Shown one piece after another: positions 49,302-57,008 of a DNA stretch of 64,000 nt. The notes beneath the pieces were generated by a model. That model did no database searches. It was not told the origin of the DNA and worked only from the letters and a program-made list of their open reading frames with translations. The translations under genes and the position numbers were made by a program. Within the stretch, counting starts at the first letter, position 1, and every line of letters starts with the position of its first letter. Origin of the DNA: Streptomyces sp. APSN-46.1 (GTDB lineage Bacteria > Actinomycetota > Actinomycetes > Streptomycetales > Streptomycetaceae); contig NZ_JALGRF010000001.1 of the NCBI RefSeq assembly GCF_022815725.1, positions 682,001 through 746,000 on the forward strand. The letters are read 5' to 3'.

Positions 49302-49328
49302 AGATTACGGCCGCGAGCTCAAGGTCAA
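49302..49328 (-). promoter_or_regulatory. Promoter of the tRNA-Gly gene
   Basis: On the minus strand: TTGACC, 15 bases, TAATCT, then 15 bases to the tRNA 5' end. A strong vegetative-type promoter of the kind that drives stable RNAs, although the spacer is short by 2 bases. Confidence 0.6.
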
Positions 49329-49377
49329 CTCTAGCGCATGAAGTCCGGGTGGCTAGCCGCCAGAGGTACGTCAGGTT

Positions 49378-49833
49378 CTCCTGGAGCTGGTGCCGGGCGA
49401 CGGCACCGCAGGTCCGGGGCGACTGCGACGTACCCCACCACGTCCAGCAGCCGCGATCCGGGCCGGCCTCCCGCAGTGCGTCCAGTAGCTCCTGCGTCGA
49501 TGCGGCCAACCAGGCCAGCAGGGCCTCGCGCTCCCGAGGCGCGGCCGGGGCGCCCGCCGACGCGGACTTGGCCGTGGCGACTGGCCCTGCGGCGACGGTG
49601 GCGGCCCAGGAGCGGCGCCCCTCGCCCAGGTGCCGCACCAGATCGAACAGCGTCCACTCGGGGCAGGTCGGTACCTGCACGTCGAGGCTGGGCGCGGAGG
49701 CGACCGCGGCGCGGAAGGCGGTCGATCGTTCGTCGATCAGTCGCAGCAGATCGGGGAACTCGGGCGAGGGCCGCGCCGCACCGTACGGGAGCCGCGGTGT
49801 CTGGATGTGACAGGGAATCGTCATTGCGGCCAT
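49378..49833 (-). pseudogene. Truncated maleylpyruvate isomerase N-terminal (mycothiol DinB) family gene
   Basis: From the ATG at 49833 about 150 residues fit the mycothiol-dependent maleylpyruvate isomerase family: VPTCPEWTLFDLVRHLGEG (with the metal His), CWTWWGTSQSPRTCGAVARHQLQE (second metal motif H-x-x-x-H-like in this family). Right after HQLQE the similarity stops, near 49378, and the open frame simply runs on through the tRNA and terminator to 49060. The C-terminal half of the family (about 100 residues) is missing, so the gene is probably dead. The other possible start is 49824. Confidence 0.65.
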
Positions 49834-49858
49834 GAGTCGCAGCGGTGAGGATCGGTGC

Positions 49859-50851
49859 ATGCCCACTCCACACCGGGTCGTCATCGCGGTCTTCCCCGAT
49901 GTCGATCTCCTCGACGTCACCGGCCCGGCCGAGGTTTTCGCGCTGGCCAACCGGGAGACCGCAGGCCGTGCCGACTACCAGGTCCGCCTCGCCGGGCCGG
50001 CCGCCGGACCGGTCCGTACCTCGGCGGGTGTGCGGCTGCTCGCCGACATGGCCTTCGAGGACGTCGGCGAGCAGGTGGACACCCTGCTGGTCCCGGGCGC
50101 GGTCGACACGACCGACGAGGGTCCCGTCGCCCGTATCGACAGCGCTGTCGTCGCATGGGTGAAGGAGACCGCCCCGCACGCCCGGAGGGTGGCGTCGGTA
50201 TGCGTGGGTGCGCACGTGCTGGCCGCGGCGGGGCTGCTGGACGGGAAGACGGCGACCACCCACTGGTCGACCGCAGCCCAGCTCGCCGCCGACCACCCGG
50301 CCGTCACGGTCGACCCCGATCCGATCTTCGTACGGACCGATCGCGGTCGGCTCTGGACCGGCGCGGGGATCAGCGCCTGCCTGGATCTCGCCCTGGCCCT
50401 GGTCGCCGAGGACCTCGGTGAGCAGGCGGCCCTGTCGGTGGCCCGGCAGCTGGTGATGTACCTCAAACGACAGGGTGGCCAGAGCCAGTTCTCCGTACCG
50501 CTCAGCCATCCCGTCGCCACCCGTCGGGACATCGACGAGCTGCGGCTGTGGATCGCCGACCACCTCGACGAGGACCTCTCCGCGGGGGCCCTGGCCGCCC
50601 GGATGTGCCTCAGCGAACGGCACTTCGCCCGCGTCTTCAAACAGGAGACGGGCACCAGTCCCGCCGCCTACGTCGAAGCGGCCCGCATCGAGGTGGCCCG
50701 GCGACTGCTGGAGACCACCGACAGCCCGCTCGACCAGGTCGCGGCCGCGGCCTGGCTCGGCTCGGCGGAGACCCTGCACCGGGCGTTCAGGCGGCAGCTC
50801 GCCACGACCCCGGCGGCCTATCGCCGCCGCTTCCGCACGCAGGCCACCTGA
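49859..50851 (+). CDS. GlxA-family (DJ-1/PfpI plus AraC) transcriptional regulator
   Basis: 330 residues. The first 170 residues are a class I glutamine amidotransferase-like fold: VVIAVFPDVDLLDVTGPAEVF, VCVGAHVLAAAGLLDGKTATTHW with the nucleophile-elbow cysteine, TGAGISACLDLALALV. A two-repeat AraC HTH follows (IDELRLWIADHLDEDLSAGALAARMCLSERHFARVFK, then LLETTDSPLDQVAAAAWLGSAETLHRAFRR). GTGAGG before the ATG. Regulators of this type commonly sit next to a cysteine hydrolase, as here (50984), and control it. Confidence 0.92.
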   Translation: MPTPHRVVIAVFPDVDLLDVTGPAEVFALANRETAGRADYQVRLAGPAAGPVRTSAGVRLLADMAFEDVGEQVDTLLVPGAVDTTDEGPVARIDSAVVAWVKETAPHARRVASVCVGAHVLAAAGLLDGKTATTHWSTAAQLAADHPAVTVDPDPIFVRTDRGRLWTGAGISACLDLALALVAEDLGEQAALSVARQLVMYLKRQGGQSQFSVPLSHPVATRRDIDELRLWIADHLDEDLSAGALAARMCLSERHFARVFKQETGTSPAAYVEAARIEVARRLLETTDSPLDQVAAAAWLGSAETLHRAFRRQLATTPAAYRRRFRTQAT

Positions 50852-50938
50852 CCTGCCCTATCCCCCATCCAGCCCTGTCCCCTGGCATGTCTGCGAGGCG
50901 GAGGGCTTCGCCGTGCCTCAAACCCTCCCTCCGCTCCG

Positions 50939-50968
50939 ATCCAGTTCCATCCAGTTCCATCCAGTTCG
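50939..50968 (+). repeat. Three tandem 10-bp repeats before a ribosome binding site
   Basis: Three direct copies of ATCCAGTTCC (the last ends in G), directly followed by the AAAGG ribosome site of the cysteine hydrolase at 50984. Possible GlxA-type binding repeats or a slippage tract in the leader. Confidence 0.85.
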
Positions 50969-50983
50969 ATGAAAGGCTTCCTG

Positions 50984-51607
50984 ATGAGCACGAACACCCC
51001 CTCCACGACCCTGCGCGACGTGAGCGGACAGGACAACCAGCCGCCCCGGCTGAGCGAGTCCGTCCTGATCATGATCGACTTCCAGAACACCTACCGCAGC
51101 GGCGTGATGGCCCTGGAGGGCGCCGAGGAGGCCCTGGCGGCGGCGGCCCGTCTGCTGGAGCGCGCCCGCGCCGCGGGCACCCCCGTCGTCCACGTCGTGC
51201 ACGACGGCGGCGAGAACACCCCTTACGACATCCGCGCCCACATCGGCGCCATCAGCAACGGCGTCGCGCCGGTCGAGGGGGAGCCGGTCGTGGTCAAGCG
51301 TTTCCCCAACTCCTTCCACGCCACCGAGCTGGAGAAGACCCTGTGCGACCTGGGCTTCGCCCCGGGCAGCGGAAAGGACCTGGTGCTGGCCGGGTTCATG
51401 ACGCACATGTGTGTCACGTTCACCGCCGAGGGCGCCTTCAACCTCGGCTACCGGCCCACCGTCGTCGCCGAAACCACGGCCACCCGTACGCTCACCGCGC
51501 CGGACGGCACCGTCCTGCCCGCCACCGCCCTCCGGACCGCTGCCCTGACCACCATCACGGACGTGTTCGGCTTCGTCGTTCCCACCGTCGACGCCCTCCC
51601 CGCCTGA
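50984..51607 (+). CDS. Isochorismatase-family cysteine hydrolase
   Basis: About 207 residues. The catalytic triad positions are visible: aspartate in LIMIDFQNTY, lysine in VVKRFPNSFHATEL, cysteine in VLAGFMTHMCVTFTAEGA. Members hydrolyse isochorismate, nicotinamide, biuret or similar amides. The ATG at 50984 has AAAGG at 8 bases; 50969 is an in-frame alternative. It follows the GlxA regulator after 132 bases and is likely its target. Confidence 0.9.
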   Translation: MSTNTPSTTLRDVSGQDNQPPRLSESVLIMIDFQNTYRSGVMALEGAEEALAAAARLLERARAAGTPVVHVVHDGGENTPYDIRAHIGAISNGVAPVEGEPVVVKRFPNSFHATELEKTLCDLGFAPGSGKDLVLAGFMTHMCVTFTAEGAFNLGYRPTVVAETTATRTLTAPDGTVLPATALRTAALTTITDVFGFVVPTVDALPA

Positions 51608-51643
51608 GCGGTACGAGGTATGCGGTACGCGGCCAGGGCCCTG

Positions 51644-52114
51644 TCAGTACACGAGCTTGTAGGTCACGTCCTTGGGGACCGGGGCCGGAGCGGTGTCGGT
51701 GTAGAGGAGGCGGATCGTCGTGAAGCGTTGCACGTCGGGGTGGGCGGGCCAGGGCTCCGGATCGCTCAGGGTCACCGTCACCGGGTAGGGACGGAACCGG
51801 CCCGCCGCGCAGTAGGGGCGGCAGTCGTTCACCATGTCGGTACCGGTGGCCGTCGCGGTGCGCGGCCCCCAGCTGTTCCAGCGGAGCCTGACGAGGCGGT
51901 TGTTGCCGTCGCCGCAGGCCAGCAGGTACTCCTCGGGCCGTACCTGGGCCCCGGAGAAGCAGTCGACGACGACCGGATCCGGCGTCGCGCCGCCGGTTTG
52001 CGCGGAGGCCGGGACCGCGGCTGCCGTGAGGGCCGCCGCGCACAGCAGGGCAACCGTCCGGATCCTGGGCCGCCGGGGCGTCCGAGCGGGCCGGCTTGCT
52101 CCTGAAGCGTCCAC
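51644..52114 (-). CDS. Secreted protein, conserved in Streptomyces-type genomes, unknown
   Basis: 156 residues from a GTG with a strong GAGGAGG site. A basic start (RTPRRPRIR) and a hydrophobic core (TVALLCAAALTAAAVPASAQT) form a Sec signal peptide. The mature part, VVDCFSGAQVRPEEYLLACGDGNN, LRWNSWGPRTATATG, CRPYCAAGRFRPYPVTVTLSDPE, RLLYTDTAPAP, has four cysteines and looks like a small disulfide-bonded beta fold. No catalytic motif is seen. Confidence 0.78.
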   Translation of the reverse strand: MDASGASRPARTPRRPRIRTVALLCAAALTAAAVPASAQTGGATPDPVVVDCFSGAQVRPEEYLLACGDGNNRLVRLRWNSWGPRTATATGTDMVNDCRPYCAAGRFRPYPVTVTLSDPEPWPAHPDVQRFTTIRLLYTDTAPAPVPKDVTYKLVY

Positions 52115-52290
52115 GAGGCCTCCTCGCCTTCGTTCCCGCCGCCCACGCCTCGGCAGCCATGGCAACCATGGCCAGCTTCCACCATCCGGACGCATCGCGC
52201 ACCCGCTGGAGCGGCGACGGACGGTGGGCCGGCTGGAAGGAGATCCCGCGGCCGGCCAGTCCGGTCACAGCGCCATCCAGGAGGTGCGGT

Positions 52291-53469
52291 TCAGCGGCAC
52301 AGGGCCGTGTCCACGACGCCATCGAGATGCTTCGTGGCCGCTCCGTCGGTCGGGATGCTGGTCACCACGACGCCGGCGGCGCGGCCGTCGTCGGTGACTC
52401 CGCCCCGGGTCTCGTATCCCGTGATGTCACCGCCGTGGCCCCAGTAGACACCGCCGCACGACAGTGGCCTGCTCATGAGCCCCAGTCCGTAGCCGGCGCC
52501 GGTGTCCCCAATGGGGACGGTGGTGCGCATCTGGGTGAGCTGGGCCGTCGGGAGGAGGCGTTCGGGGGTCAGGAGCGCGGTGAAGAACCGGTTGAGGTCG
52601 GAGTTGGTGGAGATCATCTGGCCTGCCGCCCAGCCCGCGGAGGGGTCTATTTCCGTGAAGTCGCCTAGAGGCTCGCCTGCCGCGTCCCTGTGGTAGCCCT
52701 TGGGATGGGATTCTCGGATGGTCATGTCACCGGGAGCGGGGAAGTAGGTGTGGCGCAGCCCGATGCGCTTGATGACGCGCCGGTCTATCTCCTCGGCGAG
52801 GGGCCGGCCGGTGACCTTCTGGATGATCAGGCCGGCCAGTACGTAGTTCGTGTTGCTGTACGCCCATTTCTTCCCGGGGGCGAAGTCGGCCTTGCGCTGG
52901 AGAGCGATATCCAGGAGGTCGCGGGGTTCGAAGTACCGGTGCTGACGGATGCCGTCTTCGACGAGGTCTTCGTATTCGGGAAGTCCGCTGGTGTGCTGGA
53001 GGAGTTGACGGACGGTGATGTGGCGTCCGTCGATCCCCTCCCCGCGGACGAGGCCCGGCAGATGGCTGTCGACCATGGTGTCGAGGCCGATCTTCCCTTC
53101 ACCGACCAGTTGCAGCACGACCACCGCGGTGAACGTCTTGGTGTTGCTGCCGATCCGCACCTGACCGTCAACCGGCACCTTCGAGCCGGTGGCCAGGTCG
53201 CCCACCCCTGCGGTGTAGGTACGGGTGCGGCCCTCACGGTCCCTGACGGTCGCCAGCGCGGCGGGCAGGCCATCGGAGTGCACCAGCGCGCTCAGGCCCT
53301 GCTGGACGGCGTCGGGCCTGGCGGCGGCAAACGCCGCGGGCGGTGCCAGGACACTCATCGTCATGACACCCACGGCCACCGCGGCCGCGGCCGACACGGC
53401 TCGGCGTCGACCGCCCCGCTGCCGCCGCCCGGAAGAACGAAACCTCTGCCATGCTGCCTGCTCACGCAC
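52291..53469 (-). CDS. Secreted serine hydrolase, class C beta-lactamase/DD-peptidase family, second copy
   Basis: 392 residues. A Tat-like start (SSGRRQRGGRRRAVSAAA) and hydrophobic core end at AAFAAA. Active-site motifs: SNTK (RIGSNTKTFTAV), YSNTNY, and GHGGD. It resembles typical Streptomyces D-alanyl-D-alanine carboxypeptidase/esterase proteins and is a paralogue of the one at 41115, with the same spacing between motifs. The GTG at 53469 is the longest start. Gaps on both sides (about 180-190 bases) hold no gene. Confidence 0.9.
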   Translation of the reverse strand: MREQAAWQRFRSSGRRQRGGRRRAVSAAAAVAVGVMTMSVLAPPAAFAAARPDAVQQGLSALVHSDGLPAALATVRDREGRTRTYTAGVGDLATGSKVPVDGQVRIGSNTKTFTAVVVLQLVGEGKIGLDTMVDSHLPGLVRGEGIDGRHITVRQLLQHTSGLPEYEDLVEDGIRQHRYFEPRDLLDIALQRKADFAPGKKWAYSNTNYVLAGLIIQKVTGRPLAEEIDRRVIKRIGLRHTYFPAPGDMTIRESHPKGYHRDAAGEPLGDFTEIDPSAGWAAGQMISTNSDLNRFFTALLTPERLLPTAQLTQMRTTVPIGDTGAGYGLGLMSRPLSCGGVYWGHGGDITGYETRGGVTDDGRAAGVVVTSIPTDGAATKHLDGVVDTALCR

Positions 53470-53658
53470 GAGCCAACTCCTATGGAATCGTTGGGAAACC
53501 AGCGGTATGCGCCAGGCCCAACATTTCCGGATGCGGCCGCCCGGGACGCTCCTGCTGCCCGCCCAAGTCCAGGTGGGGCTAACCCCCCGGTATGCCCGGC
53601 CGATGGGGAACGGGGGCGAGAATGAACGCCCTGGCGGCCGTGCCCGCGGCGGGCGGGT

Positions 53659-54171
53659 TTATGAGAAGCGCCACCTGGTCTGGCTGTGAGGGGCTTTGCC
53701 GAAGCCGAAGACCGTGCGGGGCCTGACCTCGAAGACCAGGGCCTCGCCGGCGCCGGGGTTGACGAACGTGCCGTTCCGGACGTCGAAATGCCACTCGGCG
53801 CCGTACTTCGCCTCCCAGGCCTCGGCGAGAGGACGTAGCCGGTTCTCGGCGGCCACCCGTACCGCGTCGCCCTCGACGACCAGGTCGTAGCCCTCGCGCA
53901 GGCGGTTGCAGCCGGTGGTGAGGACGACGGCCGGGTTCGCGGCGAGGTTCTTCGCCTTGCGTTCCTGCTCCCCGGTGCAGAAGTACAGCGCGTTGTCGTC
54001 CCATACGCCGGTCAGCGGGGTGGTGTGGGGACGGCTGTCCGGTCGTACGGTGGTGAGCCAGTACACCTCGGCCTCCGCCAGGCGGGCGGCGGCAGCCGAC
54101 CACGCGGTGGCGGTGGCGTGTGCGTCGCTGTAGCGCTCGTCGAGCTCCGCCTCGGGTCCGGTGTCGGGCAT
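53659..54171 (-). CDS. Pyridoxamine 5'-phosphate oxidase family protein
   Basis: 170 residues of the flavin/F420 split barrel: WLTTVRPDSRPHTTPLTGVWDDNALYFCTGEQERKAKNLAANPAVVL is the usual first half, and the C-terminus has VFEVRPRTVFGFGKAPHSQTRWRF, a classic end of the F420-binding and PPOX-class enzymes. The substrate is unknown. ATG at 54171 with GGGAGGG. The 217-base gap to the old yellow enzyme holds only GC-rich sequence. Confidence 0.88.
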   Translation of the reverse strand: MPDTGPEAELDERYSDAHATATAWSAAAARLAEAEVYWLTTVRPDSRPHTTPLTGVWDDNALYFCTGEQERKAKNLAANPAVVLTTGCNRLREGYDLVVEGDAVRVAAENRLRPLAEAWEAKYGAEWHFDVRNGTFVNPGAGEALVFEVRPRTVFGFGKAPHSQTRWRFS

Positions 54172-54388
54172 GGGGCCCTCCCTTCGGCCGCAGTCTCGCG
54201 CAGCGTGGTCGGCTGCCGGCGGCGGCATGCGCAGGCTGTGCGGAGGAGAACCTGGTTGGCCGCACCGGCCGGGAGAATCCAGCCTGCGGAGCGGTGCGGT
54301 GCGGAGCCGCGGCGAGCAGACCCCGGCCCAGGCGGGGCGGGGCGGGGCGGCCCACGGCTCGCCCCCGGCCTCGCCGGGCGCGGGCCCG

Positions 54389-55483
54389 TCAGTGCACCAG
54401 TGCGTCGGCCAGCATCGGATAGTCCGTGTATCCGGTCTCGCCGCCGACGTACATGAGGTACGCCTCCCGGACCTGGTTGACCGGGGCACCGGTCCGCAGC
54501 CGTTCCACGAGGTCGGGGTTGGCCAGGAAGGGACGGCCGAGCGAGATCAGGTCGGCTCCGGCGGCCAGCAGCCGCTCCCCCGCGGCGCGGCCGCCGTCGG
54601 CGGGCAGCGGCTGTCCCCAGCCGAGCACCGGATTGGCGATCAGTGTGCCGCCCCAGGCCCTGCGCACCTCGTGGAAGAGCGGCTGGTCGGGGTCGGCGAA
54701 GACCACGTGCACGTAGGCGAGCCCGCGTCCGGCGAGGGCGTGCACCAACGCCGGGTAGATCGCGCTCGTATCCCCCTCGTCCATGCCGTTGGCGGTGACG
54801 CCTGGGGAGATCCGCACGCCCACGCGCTGCGGCCCGATCGCGGCGGCGACCGCCTCGACCACCTCCACCAGGAAGCGGATCCGGTGGGCCACCGGGCCAC
54901 CGTAGGCGTCGGTTCGCCGGTTCGTGCCCTGTCCCAGGAACTGGTGGAGGAGGTAGCCGTTGGCGCCGTGGACCTCGACCCCGGCGAAGCCCGCCGTGAT
55001 CGCGTTGCGGGCCGCGGTGGCGAAGTCGGCCACCGTGGAGCGGATCTCCCGCAGGGTCATCTCGCGCGGCTCCACGGCGGGTCGTGGGCCGGCGGCGGTG
55101 TGGACCGTGTCGGGGAGCGGTACCGGTGAGGGAGCGAGCGGCGTGTGACCGCTGTTGTCGGGGTGGCCGACGCGGCCGCCGTGCTGGAGCTGGAGGAACA
55201 TCCTGCCGCCCGCGGCCCGGACGGCGCCGGTGACGCGCCGCCACCCGGCGATGTGTGCGGCATCATAGATCGCCGGGATGTGGGGGTACGTGAGTCCCAC
55301 CGCGTTCGGCGTTGCCGCCTCGGCGATGATCAGCCCGGCGGAGGCGCGCTGGGCGTAGTAGGCGGCCATCAGCTCTGTCGGAACGCCGTCGGCGCCGGCC
55401 CGGTTTCGGGTCATCGGGGCCATCACCAAGCGGTTCGGCAGGTGGAGGTCACCGAGGTGGGCGGCTTCGAAGAGGTCGGTCAT
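54389..55483 (-). CDS. Old yellow enzyme family alkene reductase
   Basis: 364 residues. LFEAAHLGDLHLPNRLVMAPMTRNRA is the typical OYE opening, FLQLQHGGRVGH and GVEVHGANGYLLHQFL carry the flavin and substrate His/Asn pair, with the tyrosine and NRRTDAYGG following, and SLGRPFLANPDLVERL binding the FMN phosphate. It reduces C=C bonds of unsaturated carbonyls or nitro compounds with NADPH. Upstream of the ATG lie three CGTTTC repeats instead of a clear ribosome site. The MFS gene ends 80 bases upstream on the same strand. Confidence 0.93.
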   Translation of the reverse strand: MTDLFEAAHLGDLHLPNRLVMAPMTRNRAGADGVPTELMAAYYAQRASAGLIIAEAATPNAVGLTYPHIPAIYDAAHIAGWRRVTGAVRAAGGRMFLQLQHGGRVGHPDNSGHTPLAPSPVPLPDTVHTAAGPRPAVEPREMTLREIRSTVADFATAARNAITAGFAGVEVHGANGYLLHQFLGQGTNRRTDAYGGPVAHRIRFLVEVVEAVAAAIGPQRVGVRISPGVTANGMDEGDTSAIYPALVHALAGRGLAYVHVVFADPDQPLFHEVRRAWGGTLIANPVLGWGQPLPADGGRAAGERLLAAGADLISLGRPFLANPDLVERLRTGAPVNQVREAYLMYVGGETGYTDYPMLADALVH

Positions 55484-55567
55484 GGTCGTTTCCGTTTCCG
55501 TTTCCGATTTGGTTTTTCCGTGGGACGTGGTCGGGACGTGCGCCGGCCGTACTGGCCGCGTGCCGGA

Positions 55568-56854
55568 TCAGGCGGCGGCGCGGGCGGGGAATCCGTGCCG
55601 TCGGGCGGTGAGCACCAGGGCCAGGACCGGTATGAGGAGCAGCAGCACCGCCCACGGCAGGGAGCCGGAGCCGCCCAGTTCGAGCAGCGCCCCTCCCAGC
55701 ACGCCCCCACCGGCCATGGCCACGTTCCAGAGGGTGACGAGCGTGGCCTGCACGGCGTCGCCCGCGCCGGGAGCGGAAGAGGAGTCGGGAGCGGCATCGG
55801 CGGCATCGGCGGCGTCGGCCGCGGCGGTCTGCAGCAGCGTCGGCACGCCGCCCCAGCCCAGCCCCCACAGGGCCGCCGCGAGGTAGACGGGAATCGGGCC
55901 GCCGGCGGAAGCGGTCAGCAGCGCGGCGGCCCCGCCCACCAGCAAGGTCGCGGCGAGCGTGAGGACCCGCGCGTGGCGGTGGATGCCGGTTCCGACGACC
56001 CAGAGGCCGGCGAGTGAGGCGGCGCCGAAGACGAGCAGCACGCGGTCGGTGGAAGCCCCCATGCCGAGGCCGCCGAGGAAGGCAGCGATGTAGGTGTAGA
56101 GCACGGTGTGGGCGAGGACGAAGACGACGGTGACGGCCAGCACCGGCACCACCCCCGGGATCCGCAGCGCCCCCGGCCTGGGCGCCCGCCGGCGCGTGGC
56201 GGCACCCGGCTGGGCCGGCTGGCTGGGCGCGGGCCGGGCTCCCGGCAGGTCGGGCACGGCTGCGGCGATCCAGCCGAGCAGCCCCACGGTGAGCACGGTC
56301 ATGGCCAGGAAGGCCGTCCGCCAGCCGAGGGTCCGTCCGAGCAGCGTCCCGGCGGGCACTCCCAGCGACAACGCGACCGGGATCCCGGCCATGGCGAGTG
56401 CGACGGCCTTGCCCTGGAGGTGGGCGGGGGCCAGTCGGCGCGCGTACCCGGCCAACAGGGCCCACGCCAGTCCGGCCGCCACCCCGGCGACGAACCGCGC
56501 CCCCATGGTGAGCGTGTAGTGCGACGACAGGGCCGTCACGGTGTTGGCCGCCCCGAAACCGACCATGGCGGCCATCAGCAGCCGCTTGCGCCGCACCCCG
56601 GCGGTAGCCACCGTCAACGGGATCGCGGTGAGCGCGGTCCCGGCCGCGTAGACGGTGACGGTCTGCCCCGCCGCGGACTCGCTGACCCCGAGGTCCCCGC
56701 CCATGGCGGGGAGCAGGCCGGCCGGCAGCGTCTCGGTGAGGCTGGTCACGAACACGGCCGTGGCCAGCGCCAGCAGCGCCACCACCGGAAGCTTTCGCTC
56801 CACGGCTTCCACGGGAGCGGTGGCTCGTCCCACCACCACCTCACTCATAACCAT
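55568..56854 (-). CDS. MFS transporter (drug/arabinose-efflux type)
   Basis: 428 residues with 12 predicted spans. GLLPAMGGDLGVSESAAGQTVTVYAAGTALTAIPL is the DHA1/AraJ-type opening, GARFVAGVAAGLAWALLAGYARRLAPAHLQGKAVALAMAGIPVALSLGVPAGTLLG the conserved motif region. A small Ala-Asp repeat (AADAADAADAAP) lies in the loop after span 10. ATG at 56854 with GGAGG. It is divergent from the SARP-type regulator with phased repeats between them, so it is probably the regulated exporter; the old yellow enzyme follows on the same strand. Confidence 0.9.
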   Translation of the reverse strand: MVMSEVVVGRATAPVEAVERKLPVVALLALATAVFVTSLTETLPAGLLPAMGGDLGVSESAAGQTVTVYAAGTALTAIPLTVATAGVRRKRLLMAAMVGFGAANTVTALSSHYTLTMGARFVAGVAAGLAWALLAGYARRLAPAHLQGKAVALAMAGIPVALSLGVPAGTLLGRTLGWRTAFLAMTVLTVGLLGWIAAAVPDLPGARPAPSQPAQPGAATRRRAPRPGALRIPGVVPVLAVTVVFVLAHTVLYTYIAAFLGGLGMGASTDRVLLVFGAASLAGLWVVGTGIHRHARVLTLAATLLVGGAAALLTASAGGPIPVYLAAALWGLGWGGVPTLLQTAAADAADAADAAPDSSSAPGAGDAVQATLVTLWNVAMAGGGVLGGALLELGGSGSLPWAVLLLLIPVLALVLTARRHGFPARAAA

Positions 56855-56913
56855 CTCGACCTCCGTTGTACTCGTCCGTCAAGAGCACTGTGCGTGGCGG
56901 CACTTCGGAACCG

Positions 56914-56965
56914 CTGACGGACGGCTGACGGACCGCTGACGGGCGACCTGACGGACCGGTGACAG
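56914..56965 (+). promoter_or_regulatory. 11-bp-phased CTGACGG repeats, likely SARP operator
   Basis: Four copies of CTGACGG start at 56914, 56925, 56936 and 56948, and a fifth degenerate GTGACAG at 56959: spacing 11, 11, 12, 11. SARP proteins bind heptamer direct repeats with 11-bp phase beside the -35 box. They lie in the gap between the divergent MFS and regulator genes. Confidence 0.72.
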
Positions 56966-57008
56966 CCACCCCGACGGCCCGACGGCGCCGTTGTGTACGG
57001 TGATCCAC

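Noticed and set aside
49060..49377. Extension of the maleylpyruvate isomerase-like frame through the tRNA-Gly gene
   Set aside because: The sequence is tRNA, terminator and spacer; the protein similarity ends before it.
55491..55510. Three CGTTTC hexamers before the old yellow enzyme gene
   Set aside because: Short and possibly just a degenerate leader; noted in the gene entry but not enough for a separate claim.
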